NCBI GenBank assembly: GCA_965116335.1
Contig: OZ220677.1
Location: 2,232,001-2,296,000 of the forward strand
DNA: 64,000 bases
Origin: G963663315 sp965116335
Lineage (GTDB): Bacteria; Pseudomonadota; Gammaproteobacteria; Arenicellales; Poriferihabitantaceae
Direction: 5' to 3'
In this document: positions 36,978-50,472 of the stretch, one piece after another
How positions within the stretch are numbered: position 1 is the stretch's first letter
How the letters are laid out: every line of letters begins with the position of its first letter
Made by a program: the position numbers and the translations under genes
The notes under the pieces: model-generated
Databases searched by the model: none
Seen by the model: the letters and a program-made list of their open reading frames with translations, nothing else
What the model was told of the DNA's origin: nothing

Positions 36978-37031
36978 TATAAGCCAATGAACACTGGCCC
37001 ATGTCCCGCGTAAAATGTTTGTGAAGAAGTA
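36972..37031 (+). repeat. Internally deleted scrap of the nagZ-doeA region
   Basis: Positions 36972-36992 equal 33346-33366 (the last bases of nagZ and first bases of doeA). From about 36990 to 37031 they match the end of doeA (34502-34544) with about two differences. So a copy of doeA with everything between its second codon and its last dozen codons removed lies on the far side of the restriction-modification pair. The AAC shared by both ends marks the deletion point. Confidence 0.85.
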
Positions 37032-37053
37032 ATTGGGCGAGGATTGTCAGGAC

Positions 37054-37503
37054 TCAGGACGCGGTCGCGCCAAGCGTATGTGCGGTGGATTTGATTTTCG
37101 CCACCATGTTGACCAGGCCGTTGGAACGGGTGGAGGACAGGTGTTCCCGTAATCCGATCTGGTCAATGAAATAGAGTTCGGCGCCGCTGACCTGCTCAAC
37201 CGGCTGGTTGGACAGGACGCGAATCAACAGTGCGATAATCCCCTTGGTAATGATGGCGTCGCTGTCGGCGGTGAATTGGACCCTGCCCTGATCCAGTTCA
37301 GCATGCAGCCAGACCCGGCTTTGGCAGCCCGGAACCAGGTTACTTTCGTGCCGGTATTGCTCGTCTATCAGCGGCAATTTCCTGCCCAGATCAATAATAT
37401 ATTCATATTTATCCATCCACTGATCAAAGATACCGAACTCCTCAATGATCTGGTCCTGTATCTGGTCGATAGTCGCCGTCGCCATATCTGTATCCAGTAG
37501 CAT
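37054..37503 (-). CDS. sufE: Cysteine desulfuration protein SufE
   Basis: A 149-residue sulfur acceptor that takes persulfide from SufS and passes it to the Fe-S scaffold. The acceptor cysteine is Cys60 in LVPGCQSRVW. The family marks YEYIIDLGRKLP (33-44) and IRVLSNQPVEQV are clear. An ATG at 37485 (residue 7) is an alternative start. The gene follows sufS by six bases on the same strand; no sufBCD is within the window. Confidence 0.95.
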   Translation of the reverse strand: MLLDTDMATATIDQIQDQIIEEFGIFDQWMDKYEYIIDLGRKLPLIDEQYRHESNLVPGCQSRVWLHAELDQGRVQFTADSDAIITKGIIALLIRVLSNQPVEQVSGAELYFIDQIGLREHLSSTRSNGLVNMVAKIKSTAHTLGATAS

Positions 37504-37509
37504 ATCCGG

Positions 37510-38751
37510 TCACAACAACATCGAGGCGGCCTTGCCGACTCCGGCCACCAGTTTATCGACATCGTCGCGATTATTGTACATCGCAAAGGAAGCACGCACG
37601 GTTCCCGGAATCCCGTAAAAATCCATCAACGGCTGAGTGCAGTGATGCCCGGTTCGTACCGCGATACCCAGCTGATCGAGAATCGTACCGACATCGAATG
37701 GATGGGTATCGGCGAGCAGGAAGGAAATCACGCTGGCCTTGTTTGCAGCCGTGCCGATGATGCGTAATCCATCAATTTCAAGCAGCCGTTCGGTCGCATA
37801 ATGCAGAATATCCTGTTCGTGAGCGGCTACTTCTGACTCTGCGAACTGCGAATAGTAGTCAATGGCCGAGGCCAGGGCGATACCGTCCGCGATGTTTGGC
37901 GTACCAGCCTCAAACTTGTGAGGCAGCACATTGTAGGTGGTTTTCTCAAACGTTACTCGCTCGATCATATCGCCTCCGCCCTGATAAGGTGGCATGTCGT
38001 TGAGTAATGCTTCCTTGCCGTACAGAATGCCGGTGCCGGTGGGGCCGAAAACCTTGTGACCCGAAAAGGCGTAAAAGTCAACATCCAGTGCCTGGACGTC
38101 GATGTGCATGTGCGGAACGGCCTGGGCTCCGTCCAGCAATACCGGCACGTCGTGAGCGTGGGCAATGCGAATAATATCCTGTACCGGGTTGATCGTGCCC
38201 AGCGCGTTCGAAACATGGACAACCGAAACCAGACGGGTGCGCGGGCTCAGCATCGACTCAAATTCCTCGACCAGCAATTCTCCACGCTGATTGATTGGAA
38301 TGACCCGGACCTTCGCTCCTTTCTGCTCACAAATGAGTTGCCACGGAACGATGTTGGAGTGATGCTCCATGGTGGAAACAATCACTTCGTCACCCGGCTC
38401 AAGGAATGCCCGGCCAAATGATGAGGCAACCAGGTTGATGCTGTCGGTAGTGCCCTTGGTGAACAGCACTTCGTGTTGGTTTTTCGCGTTGATGAAGGAA
38501 CGCACGGTTTCCCTGGCCTGTTCGTACGCTTCGGTCGCCTGCTGACTTAAATGATGCACTCCGCGATGAATATTGGAATGTTCCAGCCGATAATACCGGC
38601 TCAGACGGTCGATCACCTGATTCGGTTTTTGTGAGGAAGCCCCGCTATCCAGATAAACCAGAGGCTGGCCGTTCACTTGACGGCTGAGTACCGGGAAATC
38701 CTCTCGGACTTTCTCTACATCGAATGGTCGGGTCGGTTGTTGATTATCCAC
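37510..38751 (-). CDS. sufS: Cysteine desulfurase SufS
   Basis: A 413-residue PLP enzyme that removes sulfur from cysteine for Fe-S cluster assembly. Group II features: the PLP lysine in AFSGHKVFGPTG (about 229), and the active-site cysteine Cys371 in VRTGHHCTQPLM. YLDSGASSQKP near residue 33 and TMEHHSNIVPW are also typical. Upstream, the divergent SDR gene begins 150 bases away, leaving room for a shared promoter region. It forms an operon with sufE. Confidence 0.95.
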   Translation of the reverse strand: MDNQQPTRPFDVEKVREDFPVLSRQVNGQPLVYLDSGASSQKPNQVIDRLSRYYRLEHSNIHRGVHHLSQQATEAYEQARETVRSFINAKNQHEVLFTKGTTDSINLVASSFGRAFLEPGDEVIVSTMEHHSNIVPWQLICEQKGAKVRVIPINQRGELLVEEFESMLSPRTRLVSVVHVSNALGTINPVQDIIRIAHAHDVPVLLDGAQAVPHMHIDVQALDVDFYAFSGHKVFGPTGTGILYGKEALLNDMPPYQGGGDMIERVTFEKTTYNVLPHKFEAGTPNIADGIALASAIDYYSQFAESEVAAHEQDILHYATERLLEIDGLRIIGTAANKASVISFLLADTHPFDVGTILDQLGIAVRTGHHCTQPLMDFYGIPGTVRASFAMYNNRDDVDKLVAGVGKAASMLL

Positions 38752-38900
38752 TTTGGTTGGTCTTCTCTGTACGGATTGTTACTGGATATTTGTTAGCGGG
38801 ATTGTACTATGAAAGATCATCGGCAAGCTGGATATTGTTACGGTACAATTCCAGTTATCAGAAACAATACGATTGGGAAAACCACCATATTAAAGAGCTC

Positions 38901-39686
38901 ATGATTAAAGATAAGATTGCAGTGATAACAGGGGCCTCACAAGGCATTGGTTATGCGTGTGCCGCCCGCTTCGTGAAAGAGGGTGCCCGGGTCGTGCTGT
39001 CCGATATAGCGGACGATGTTGGTCGGCAGGCGGCCCAACAACTTCGCGAGTTGGGCGGTGATGCCGTTTACCAGCATTGTGATGTCAGTCAGAAATCCGA
39101 TGTGGAAGCCTTGTTTGACTTCGCCATTGAGCGGTATGGCCGGGTAGATACCGCCATTGCCAATGCGGGAATTGTGCATATAGCCGACATACTGGAGTTG
39201 GAAGAAGCTGACTTTGACCGGGTAATCGCGGTCAATCTGAAAGGCGTATTCCTGACCGGGCAGACCGCTGCCCGGCGGATGGTGGCCCAACCCCCGGATC
39301 AGGATGGCTCAAGAGGAACCATCATCAACATGTCCTCGCTGAACGCAGTGTTAGCGATTCCGGCTATCGCGCCTTACGTTGTCGCCAAGGGCGGTGTCAA
39401 TCAATGGACCAAGTGTTTGGGCATCCAGCTGGCCGATCAGGGTATCCGGGTAAACGCCATTGGCCCGGGATCGATTGCCACCGAAATGTTCAATACCATA
39501 TCGGAAAACCCTGAGAAATATCGCCAGATCATGTCGCGAACACCGATGCTGCGCCCAGGGGAACCTGATGAGGTAGCCAAGATCGCGGTCGTCCTGGCCA
39601 GCGACTATGCCAGCTATATGACCGGAGAAACCATCTACGTTGACGGCGGCAGACAGGGACTCAACTACTTTGTCCCGGTTACTTGA
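38901..39686 (+). CDS. Short-chain dehydrogenase/reductase
   Basis: A 261-residue classical SDR. From the ATG at 38901: cofactor motif TGASQGIG (about 9-16), NAGIV (NAG motif), the catalytic Ser in NMSSLNAV and the Y-x3-K in PYVVAKGGV, then NAIGPGSIATEM and the C-terminal GETIYVDGG. The acidic residue in VVLSDIADD after the second strand suggests NAD rather than NADP. The longer open frame to 38724 is not family-like and overlaps sufS. The substrate is unknown; 3-oxoacyl or sugar reductase types look alike. Confidence 0.85.
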   Translation: MIKDKIAVITGASQGIGYACAARFVKEGARVVLSDIADDVGRQAAQQLRELGGDAVYQHCDVSQKSDVEALFDFAIERYGRVDTAIANAGIVHIADILELEEADFDRVIAVNLKGVFLTGQTAARRMVAQPPDQDGSRGTIINMSSLNAVLAIPAIAPYVVAKGGVNQWTKCLGIQLADQGIRVNAIGPGSIATEMFNTISENPEKYRQIMSRTPMLRPGEPDEVAKIAVVLASDYASYMTGETIYVDGGRQGLNYFVPVT

Positions 39687-40290
39687 TTAAAGGGATAACC
39701 GTCATCCCACGCGCCAACCATCCAATCATTCCCCCCTTGAGGGGGAATCCAATCCGCAAACGGATTGGATGGGGGGAACACAACCATACGGAACCTGCAA
39801 TTACCGATGCGTAGGGACAGGCCTCTGTGCCTGTCCGCTATCGTTGCCTGCCCCGACATCTGCGGGAGGGCACAGAGACCCTCCCCTACGACATCATTTC
39901 GATCCATGTATCAACATCACTCCCCCCTTGAGGGGGAGTCAAATCCGCGAAGCGGATTTGGTGGGGGGTACAACTGTCAGAACACGCCCCAACCACCCGT
40001 CTTTCCCGCGCAGGCGGGAATCCACAACCATACGGAACCTGCAATTACCGATGCGTAGGGACAGGCCTCTGTGCCTGTCCGCTATCGTTGATTCCTGTTC
40101 CGATCATTCGCGGGAGGGTACAAGACCCTCCCCTACGATAACGGGTTGGGATTCATTCCTACAACATCATTCCCCCCGCAGACCGGGGAATCCAATCCGT
40201 TTGCGGATTGGATGGGGGGAACACAACCGTCACCCCACGCGCTAAAACATTTGCATTTTGTTGGTTTTGTGATTAAGATTCGCGTCTGTT
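39687..40290. repeat. Cluster of interspersed palindromic repeats
   Basis: No gene is present. The stretch is built from three repeat families. Family C (ATTCCCCCC...AATCC...GGATTGGATGGGGGG) is at 39729-39780, 39921-39970 and 40171-40221. Family A (the GTAGGGACAGG and GAGGGTC/ACCCTCCCC hairpins) is at 39812-39843, 39869-39900, 40053-40085 and 40110-40137. Family B (CCCGCGCAGGCGGGAATCC, then ACAACCATACGG) is at 39775-39812 in part and 40001-40052. Each is an inverted repeat able to form a hairpin. Confidence 0.85.
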
Positions 40291-40315
40291 ATTGAGACCC
40301 GGCTCTGGAGCCAGA

Positions 40316-45790
<5,475 letters not shown>

Positions 45791-46492
45791 GGTAAGAGTG
45801 GGGGAATGATGTTGGTTCATGGATCGAAATGATGTTGTAGGGGAGGGTCTCTGTGCCCTCCCGCAACCGTTGGAACGGGAATCAACGATACCGGGCACCC
45901 ACAAGGGGCGCCCCTACGATGACGGGTAACCGCAACCTCCGTATGGTTGTGGATTCCCGCTTATCAAGGGAAAGACGAATGGATCATACGTTGACGGTGT
46001 GTCCCCCCATCCAATCCGTTTGCGGATTGGATTCCCCCTCAAGGGGGGAATGATGTTGATGACGGGTTGGTATCACTCCCCCCTTGAGGGGGAGTCCGCG
46101 ATACAAGGGCGAAGCCCGCCGGAGAGCGGGTGGGGGGAATGATGTTGGTTCATGGTCGAAACCATCATCGTAGGGGAGGGTCTCCGTGCCCTCCCGCAAC
46201 CGTTGGAACGGGAATCAACGATACCGGGCACCCACAAGGGGCGCCCCTACGATGACGGGTAACCGCAACCTCCGTATGGTTGTGGATTCCCGCCTACGCG
46301 GGAAAGACGAATTGGGACGTGTTGATACATGGATCGAAATGATGTTGTAGGGGAGGGTCTTGTGCCCTCCCGCAAATGATCGAACAGGAATCAACAATAC
46401 CGGGCACCCACAAGGGGCGCCCCTACGATGACGGGTAACCGCAACCTCCATATCATTGTGGATTCCCGCCTGCGCGGGAAAGACGGTTTGGA
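45791..46492. repeat. Repeat-filled intergenic region
   Basis: No gene. The order is A (45838-45866), A' (45894-45918), B (45921-45977), C (46004-46052), long C (46075-46140), A (46168-46197), A' (46227-46250), B (46253-46309), A (46345-46373), A' (46403-46427), B (46430-46486). The A-A'-B unit of about 145 bases therefore occurs three times in the same orientation. The region separates the ends of two convergent genes. Confidence 0.85.
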
Positions 46493-46891
46493 TCATGGGG
46501 TGACGGGCAGGGGGTGGGTGGTGAATACGAACTCGTCTACTGGCTGACCGCCAATCAGGTGTTGCTGGATGATTTTTTCCAGCACTTCCGGTGTGCATGA
46601 GTGATACCAGACTCCTTCCGGGTAAACCACCGCAATCGGTCCGTGAGTGCAAATCTGCAGGCAGTTCGCCTTGGTTCGATAAACTCCGCCTTCTTTTACC
46701 AGACCCAGTTCCCGTAGCCGATTTTTCAGGAAATTCCAGGATTCGAGGCTCTTGTCACGCAGCGAACACTTTGGCTTGTTTTGGTCGCAGCACAAAAATA
46801 TATGACGTTGAATCTGGTTTACCTTCAGGTCATCCACCGCTTCCGCCAGATGCTTCTGGCGGTTTTTGGCTCTGCGCGTCTGGTTACTCAT
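46493..46891 (-). CDS. Thioredoxin-like (2Fe-2S) ferredoxin
   Basis: A 132-residue protein of the (2Fe-2S) ferredoxin family with a thioredoxin-like fold. Cysteines CCDQNKPKC (the first Cys is followed by eight residues) and NCLQICTHGP fit the C-x10-12-C...C-x3-C cluster pattern. The ATG at 46891 gives the usual short basic N-terminus, while the frame open to 47134 would run back through the riboswitch region. The role is unknown; an electron carrier is inferred. The 3' end comes directly against the repeat cluster. Confidence 0.85.
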   Translation of the reverse strand: MSNQTRRAKNRQKHLAEAVDDLKVNQIQRHIFLCCDQNKPKCSLRDKSLESWNFLKNRLRELGLVKEGGVYRTKANCLQICTHGPIAVVYPEGVWYHSCTPEVLEKIIQQHLIGGQPVDEFVFTTHPLPVTP

Positions 46892-46984
46892 TGCACAATA
46901 ATAACCCCTTGCACCCAACAGTACAAATGCGATATTGCAACCTGAATTGCGCTGATATATTTGTTGTTGATTTTGTGATTTTGA

Positions 46985-47014
46985 TTGACACGCCCTGAGG
47001 TCAGGCACTAGACT
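46985..47014 (+). promoter_or_regulatory. Sigma-70-like promoter before the SAM riboswitch
   Basis: TTGACA at 46985-46990 and TAGACT at 47009-47014, 18 bases apart. Transcription would begin near 47021, just before the first riboswitch helix at 47030. The -35 box is perfect, the -10 box has four of six consensus bases. Confidence 0.55.
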
Positions 47015-47029
47015 TGATGGGGTAATACA

Positions 47030-47150
47030 ACTCATCGAGACCAGCTGAGGGAAGGGCCCTTTGATGCTGGGGCAACCTTCGGAGCTAACCACTTCGAGAC
47101 GGTGCCAACTCCCCGAATATTGTCGGCTCGACATTAATCTGGAGATGAGT
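47030..47150 (+). ncRNA. SAM-I (S-box) riboswitch
   Basis: A leader RNA that binds S-adenosylmethionine. Helix P1 is ACTCATC (47030-47036) with GATGAGT (47144-47150). Between them are the conserved S-box elements in order: GAGACCAGCTGAGGGAA, GGCCC, TGATGCTGGGGCAACC and GGTGCCAACTCC. It precedes the betaine-homocysteine methyltransferase start by 118 bases, so methionine synthesis would be turned down when SAM is plentiful (known for the class). Whether it acts on transcription or translation is not clear: I see no obvious U-run terminator before 47269. Confidence 0.9.
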
Positions 47151-47268
47151 GTCTACGCAACATCAGATTGCCTGGACGTAATTTGATGAGGGGCGTGACG
47201 CGATCTGCAGTGGTGTTCCTCCGTGGTTTCGATGAAATATGACTTGACTCAACCATCGGGAACCAATT

Positions 47269-48339
47269 ATGCCGACCACTCTGAAAACCATGATTTCACA
47301 GCGCTCCTTCCTGCTGGCGGATGGCGCGACCGGGACCAGCCTGTTTGAGATGGGGCTGGAAACCGGAGCCTGCCCGGAACTGTGGAATGCCGACCACCCG
47401 GACCGGATTACGAAACTTCATCAGGGTTTCGTCGATGCCGGTTCCGACATCATCCTGACCAACAGTTTCGGCGGAAATCACTATCGGCTGAAACTGCATG
47501 CCAGTGAGGCGCGGGTGCGGGAGCTTAACTTCAAGGCGGCACAACTGGCAAGGTCTGTGGCTGATGCCGGACAAAGGGATGTGCTGGTGGCTGGCTCAAT
47601 CGGGCCGACCGGAGAGCTTTTTGAAAACCTGGGCACGTTGACCATGGCTGCCGCCACTTCTGTGTTTACCGAGCAGGCTCAGGCGCTGGCGCAGGGAGGC
47701 GTCGATATTCTCTGGGTTGAAACCATGTCTTCCAGAGAGGAAGTGGTCGCGGCGTTGGCCGGAGCCAGTACCACTAACCTGCCAATCATCTGTACACTCA
47801 GTTTTGATACCAATGGTAGCACCATGATGGGGTTGTCTCCGGCGGACTTCGCCGAGATGTCACGTAGCATGACGGTTCGCCCGCACGCCTTTGGCGCGAA
47901 TTGTGGACTGGGCCCTGCGGAGACCGTGTGCGGGATTCTGAACCTGGCCTCTGCCGCCAATGAAAGTGATATTCTGGTCGCCAAGGGCAACTGCGGTATC
48001 CCGGAATATGTCGATGGCATGATCAGTTATGGCGGAGAACCTGCATTGATGGCCCGCTACGCCTGTCTGGCTTATGATGCCGGCGCCCGGATTATCGGGG
48101 GTTGCTGCGGTTCCACATTCGAACATGTCCGCGCCATGCGAGACGCACTCGACCGGCATGTGGGTCAAATCGGGCGTGAGCGCTCCGAAAACCAGAAGCC
48201 GGATGCCCGTCAGGTGGCTCAGGAGCTCGGCGAGATCAGCAAAGGGGGCCGGGCGATACTGGAGGGGCGAATGAATGCAGATACCATTGCGGTGCAGAGA
48301 CGATCAGGACGCCGCCGCCGGAAACAGACCTTACGCTAA
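47269..48339 (+). CDS. Betaine-homocysteine S-methyltransferase
   Basis: A 356-residue homocysteine methyltransferase (pfam S-methyl_trans). The zinc ligands are Cys212 in GANCG and Cys279-Cys280 in GGCCGS. LLADGATGTSLFEMGL (15-30) and LTNSFGGNHYRL (63-74) are family hallmarks. It transfers a methyl group to homocysteine to make methionine. Betaine as donor is inferred from resemblance to the BHMT-like branch (BmtA/Mmt) rather than to MetH, whose other domains are absent. It is controlled by the SAM-I riboswitch. The C-terminus is basic (RRSGRRRRKQTLR). The gene converges with the dioxygenase gene, six bases apart. Confidence 0.85.
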   Translation: MPTTLKTMISQRSFLLADGATGTSLFEMGLETGACPELWNADHPDRITKLHQGFVDAGSDIILTNSFGGNHYRLKLHASEARVRELNFKAAQLARSVADAGQRDVLVAGSIGPTGELFENLGTLTMAAATSVFTEQAQALAQGGVDILWVETMSSREEVVAALAGASTTNLPIICTLSFDTNGSTMMGLSPADFAEMSRSMTVRPHAFGANCGLGPAETVCGILNLASAANESDILVAKGNCGIPEYVDGMISYGGEPALMARYACLAYDAGARIIGGCCGSTFEHVRAMRDALDRHVGQIGRERSENQKPDARQVAQELGEISKGGRAILEGRMNADTIAVQRRSGRRRRKQTLR

Positions 48340-48345
48340 AGACTC

Positions 48346-49362
48346 CTACTCGCCCTGGGCGACGGCCTGACTGCGGCCATAAGAGACGGGTGGATATTTG
48401 GCCGGGTTGTCCGCCCCGCAACAGGTCGGGACACATCGCATGATGAAATCCCGGTTCGCGTTGAAGAAGAAGGGAATCGAGTATCGGGATACCGAGGACG
48501 TGTTGTTGTTGGCGAAGTGCTTGACGCTGAGGAATCGGTCATTGGTCCATTGCTTGAGCAGTTCTCCAGAGTTGACGATGAAAGCGTTGTCCAGCGCGGG
48601 CGCCTTGATCCAGCATTGCCTGCGCTCACTGAAAATAACCAGCCCCGGACTGTCCTGAGTCAGGATGGTCAGGAATGTGGTGTCAACATGTGGAGCGATG
48701 CCGTATTCATCCCCGGATTTCAATTCTACCGGCGGATACCGGGTCATGCGTAGCCGCCAGGTGGGCGAGGTGAACGCGCTGGCGAACCAGTTTTTTTCCA
48801 TACCGAGCGCAGTAGCGTAGATCGGTAGCAGGTCCAGCGCCAGTTGTTCGAGCTGGGTGGCGTATTGTTCTACCGCCTGCCGGAACCCTGGCAGTTCATT
48901 TTCCGGCGGCCATTGGTTGTCGTCAAAGGCGGTATGCTCATCCCGTTTGATCAGGAACGCTTCATTCAGATTCGCTTTGTCGCGGGTCGGCAGTTTCCGG
49001 TTTTTGAACGGCATATAACCTACGCCTTTCAGCTTCCAGTCCGGGCGGTCCATCAACAGGGTGGTTTTGGTGGATGAGGGCAGGGCGTGAAACTGCCTGG
49101 ACGCAGAAAATATCCGGTTTGTGGTCGCGGGTTCCACCTGATGCCCGGTGATGGAGAAGAAACCGACTTGCTGGCAAGCCCTGTCAAGCTCAATCGCGGT
49201 CATTTCCAGTTCCCGGTCGTCTTTGCTGTGCAGGTACGGGGCCAGGTCAATGACCGGTATGTCATCGGCGTCAGCGTTATGAATGACACGGGTATCCCAG
49301 GAGGATGACTCGGCGCGCAGTTCCCTTTCCTTCGCCAGCGGGTCGAATTTTCCAGCGCTCAT
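48346..49362 (-). CDS. Isopenicillin-N-synthase-like 2-oxoglutarate/Fe(II) dioxygenase
   Basis: A 338-residue dioxygenase. Iron ligands: H225-x-D227 in APHVDTTFL and H282 in VKHFANN; R293-x-S295 in SRYS binds 2-oxoglutarate. The N-terminal DIOX_N part is IPVIDLAPYL with CQQVGFFSITGH. Members oxidise many small molecules; the substrate cannot be read from sequence. The start at 49362 is followed by sohB upstream with 22 bases between, so the two may be cotranscribed. Confidence 0.85.
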   Translation of the reverse strand: MSAGKFDPLAKERELRAESSSWDTRVIHNADADDIPVIDLAPYLHSKDDRELEMTAIELDRACQQVGFFSITGHQVEPATTNRIFSASRQFHALPSSTKTTLLMDRPDWKLKGVGYMPFKNRKLPTRDKANLNEAFLIKRDEHTAFDDNQWPPENELPGFRQAVEQYATQLEQLALDLLPIYATALGMEKNWFASAFTSPTWRLRMTRYPPVELKSGDEYGIAPHVDTTFLTILTQDSPGLVIFSERRQCWIKAPALDNAFIVNSGELLKQWTNDRFLSVKHFANNNTSSVSRYSIPFFFNANRDFIMRCVPTCCGADNPAKYPPVSYGRSQAVAQGE

Positions 49363-49384
49363 ATCTGCAAACCACGCAATTCGG

Positions 49385-50446
49385 TTACATTAACAACGGC
49401 TTGTCCATATCCCGGATTTCCCGGGAGCTTCCATATCCTTTGAGCGACATCAGGTCGGACAGCTTCTCCTGCAATGTTTTTTTCCTCGAATACTCGATCA
49501 GTACCAGTTCCGATTCTCCCCGGCGCTCCATCAGATAGTCGTCACTGGTCTGCAATTCGTCAACCAGGCCAAGCTCTCGCGCCCGGATACCCGGCCAGTG
49601 TTCCCCGGTCGCCACCTGATCAATATCGAGGGAAGGTCGTTGGCTCTTCACGAAATCCTTGAATAGTTGATGGGTTTCTTCCAGGTCCTGTTGCACTTTG
49701 ATGCGACCTTTCGATGTGTTTTCCCCGAACAGGGTGAGCGTCCGTTTGTACTCGCCAGCATACAGTTGTTCAAAGTCAACGTCATGTTTCTTCAAAAAAC
49801 GGTGCAGGTTGGGAATCTGGGCCAGTACGCCAATTGACCCGATGATGGAAAACGGCGCCGCAATGATCTTGTTGGCTACGCAGGCCATCATATAGCCGCC
49901 GCTCGCCGCGACCTGATCGACCGACACTGTCAACGGGATTCCACGCTCCCGGATACGCTGCAACTGTGATGCGCCGAGTCCATATCCATGCACCGTGCCG
50001 CCACTGCTTTCCAGTCTCACCAGCACCTCATCGTCGCGGGTCGCGCAGGTCAATACAGCACTGATTTCCTGACGCATATTCTCGACGCTGCTGGCCTTGA
50101 TATCGCCATGAAAATCAATCACGAAAACCCGTTTTTTCACAGCCGGGGGCGCATCACTTTTTTTAGAGGTCTTGTTCGCTTTTTTCTCTGCTTTGGTTTT
50201 CTGCTTGTTCTCTTTCTTCTCCGATTTCTTTTTCTGCTTGATTGCCACTGGCGAAAGCCCAGCCTCTGAAACCGCCTGTTCCATGTCCTCGAATTGGTGG
50301 CCGATATGAGTGACCGCCAATTGTTTGTCCGGGGATTTCTTTTGGCGCATGGCTACGGCGGCGCAGCCTGTGAGCACAATCAGGATGGCCACGACAATCG
50401 TAATCGCCTTGGCGAGAAACAAACCGTATTCGATCAGAAATTCCAT
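49385..50446 (-). CDS. sohB: Inner-membrane peptidase SohB
   Basis: A 353-residue S49 family serine protease. One N-terminal membrane anchor (AKAITIVVAILIVLTGC) is followed by a very Lys-rich linker at about 71-98, longer than usual. The protease domain has VFVIDFHGDIKAS, the catalytic Ser182 in AASGGYM and GSIGV. The catalytic lysine is expected in the KRTLTLFGE segment. The ATG at 50446 gives MEFLIEYG, as in other SohB proteins. It lies 26 bases downstream of glnS on the same strand. Confidence 0.9.
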   Translation of the reverse strand: MEFLIEYGLFLAKAITIVVAILIVLTGCAAVAMRQKKSPDKQLAVTHIGHQFEDMEQAVSEAGLSPVAIKQKKKSEKKENKQKTKAEKKANKTSKKSDAPPAVKKRVFVIDFHGDIKASSVENMRQEISAVLTCATRDDEVLVRLESSGGTVHGYGLGASQLQRIRERGIPLTVSVDQVAASGGYMMACVANKIIAAPFSIIGSIGVLAQIPNLHRFLKKHDVDFEQLYAGEYKRTLTLFGENTSKGRIKVQQDLEETHQLFKDFVKSQRPSLDIDQVATGEHWPGIRARELGLVDELQTSDDYLMERRGESELVLIEYSRKKTLQEKLSDLMSLKGYGSSREIRDMDKPLLM

Positions 50447-50472
50447 AGTCAAGTCTAAAGTTATCAATCAGG

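Noticed and set aside
39721..40222. Proteins containing RRREST or PAQAGIH stretches
   Set aside because: These are translations of the interspersed B repeats, a frequent source of false gene calls.
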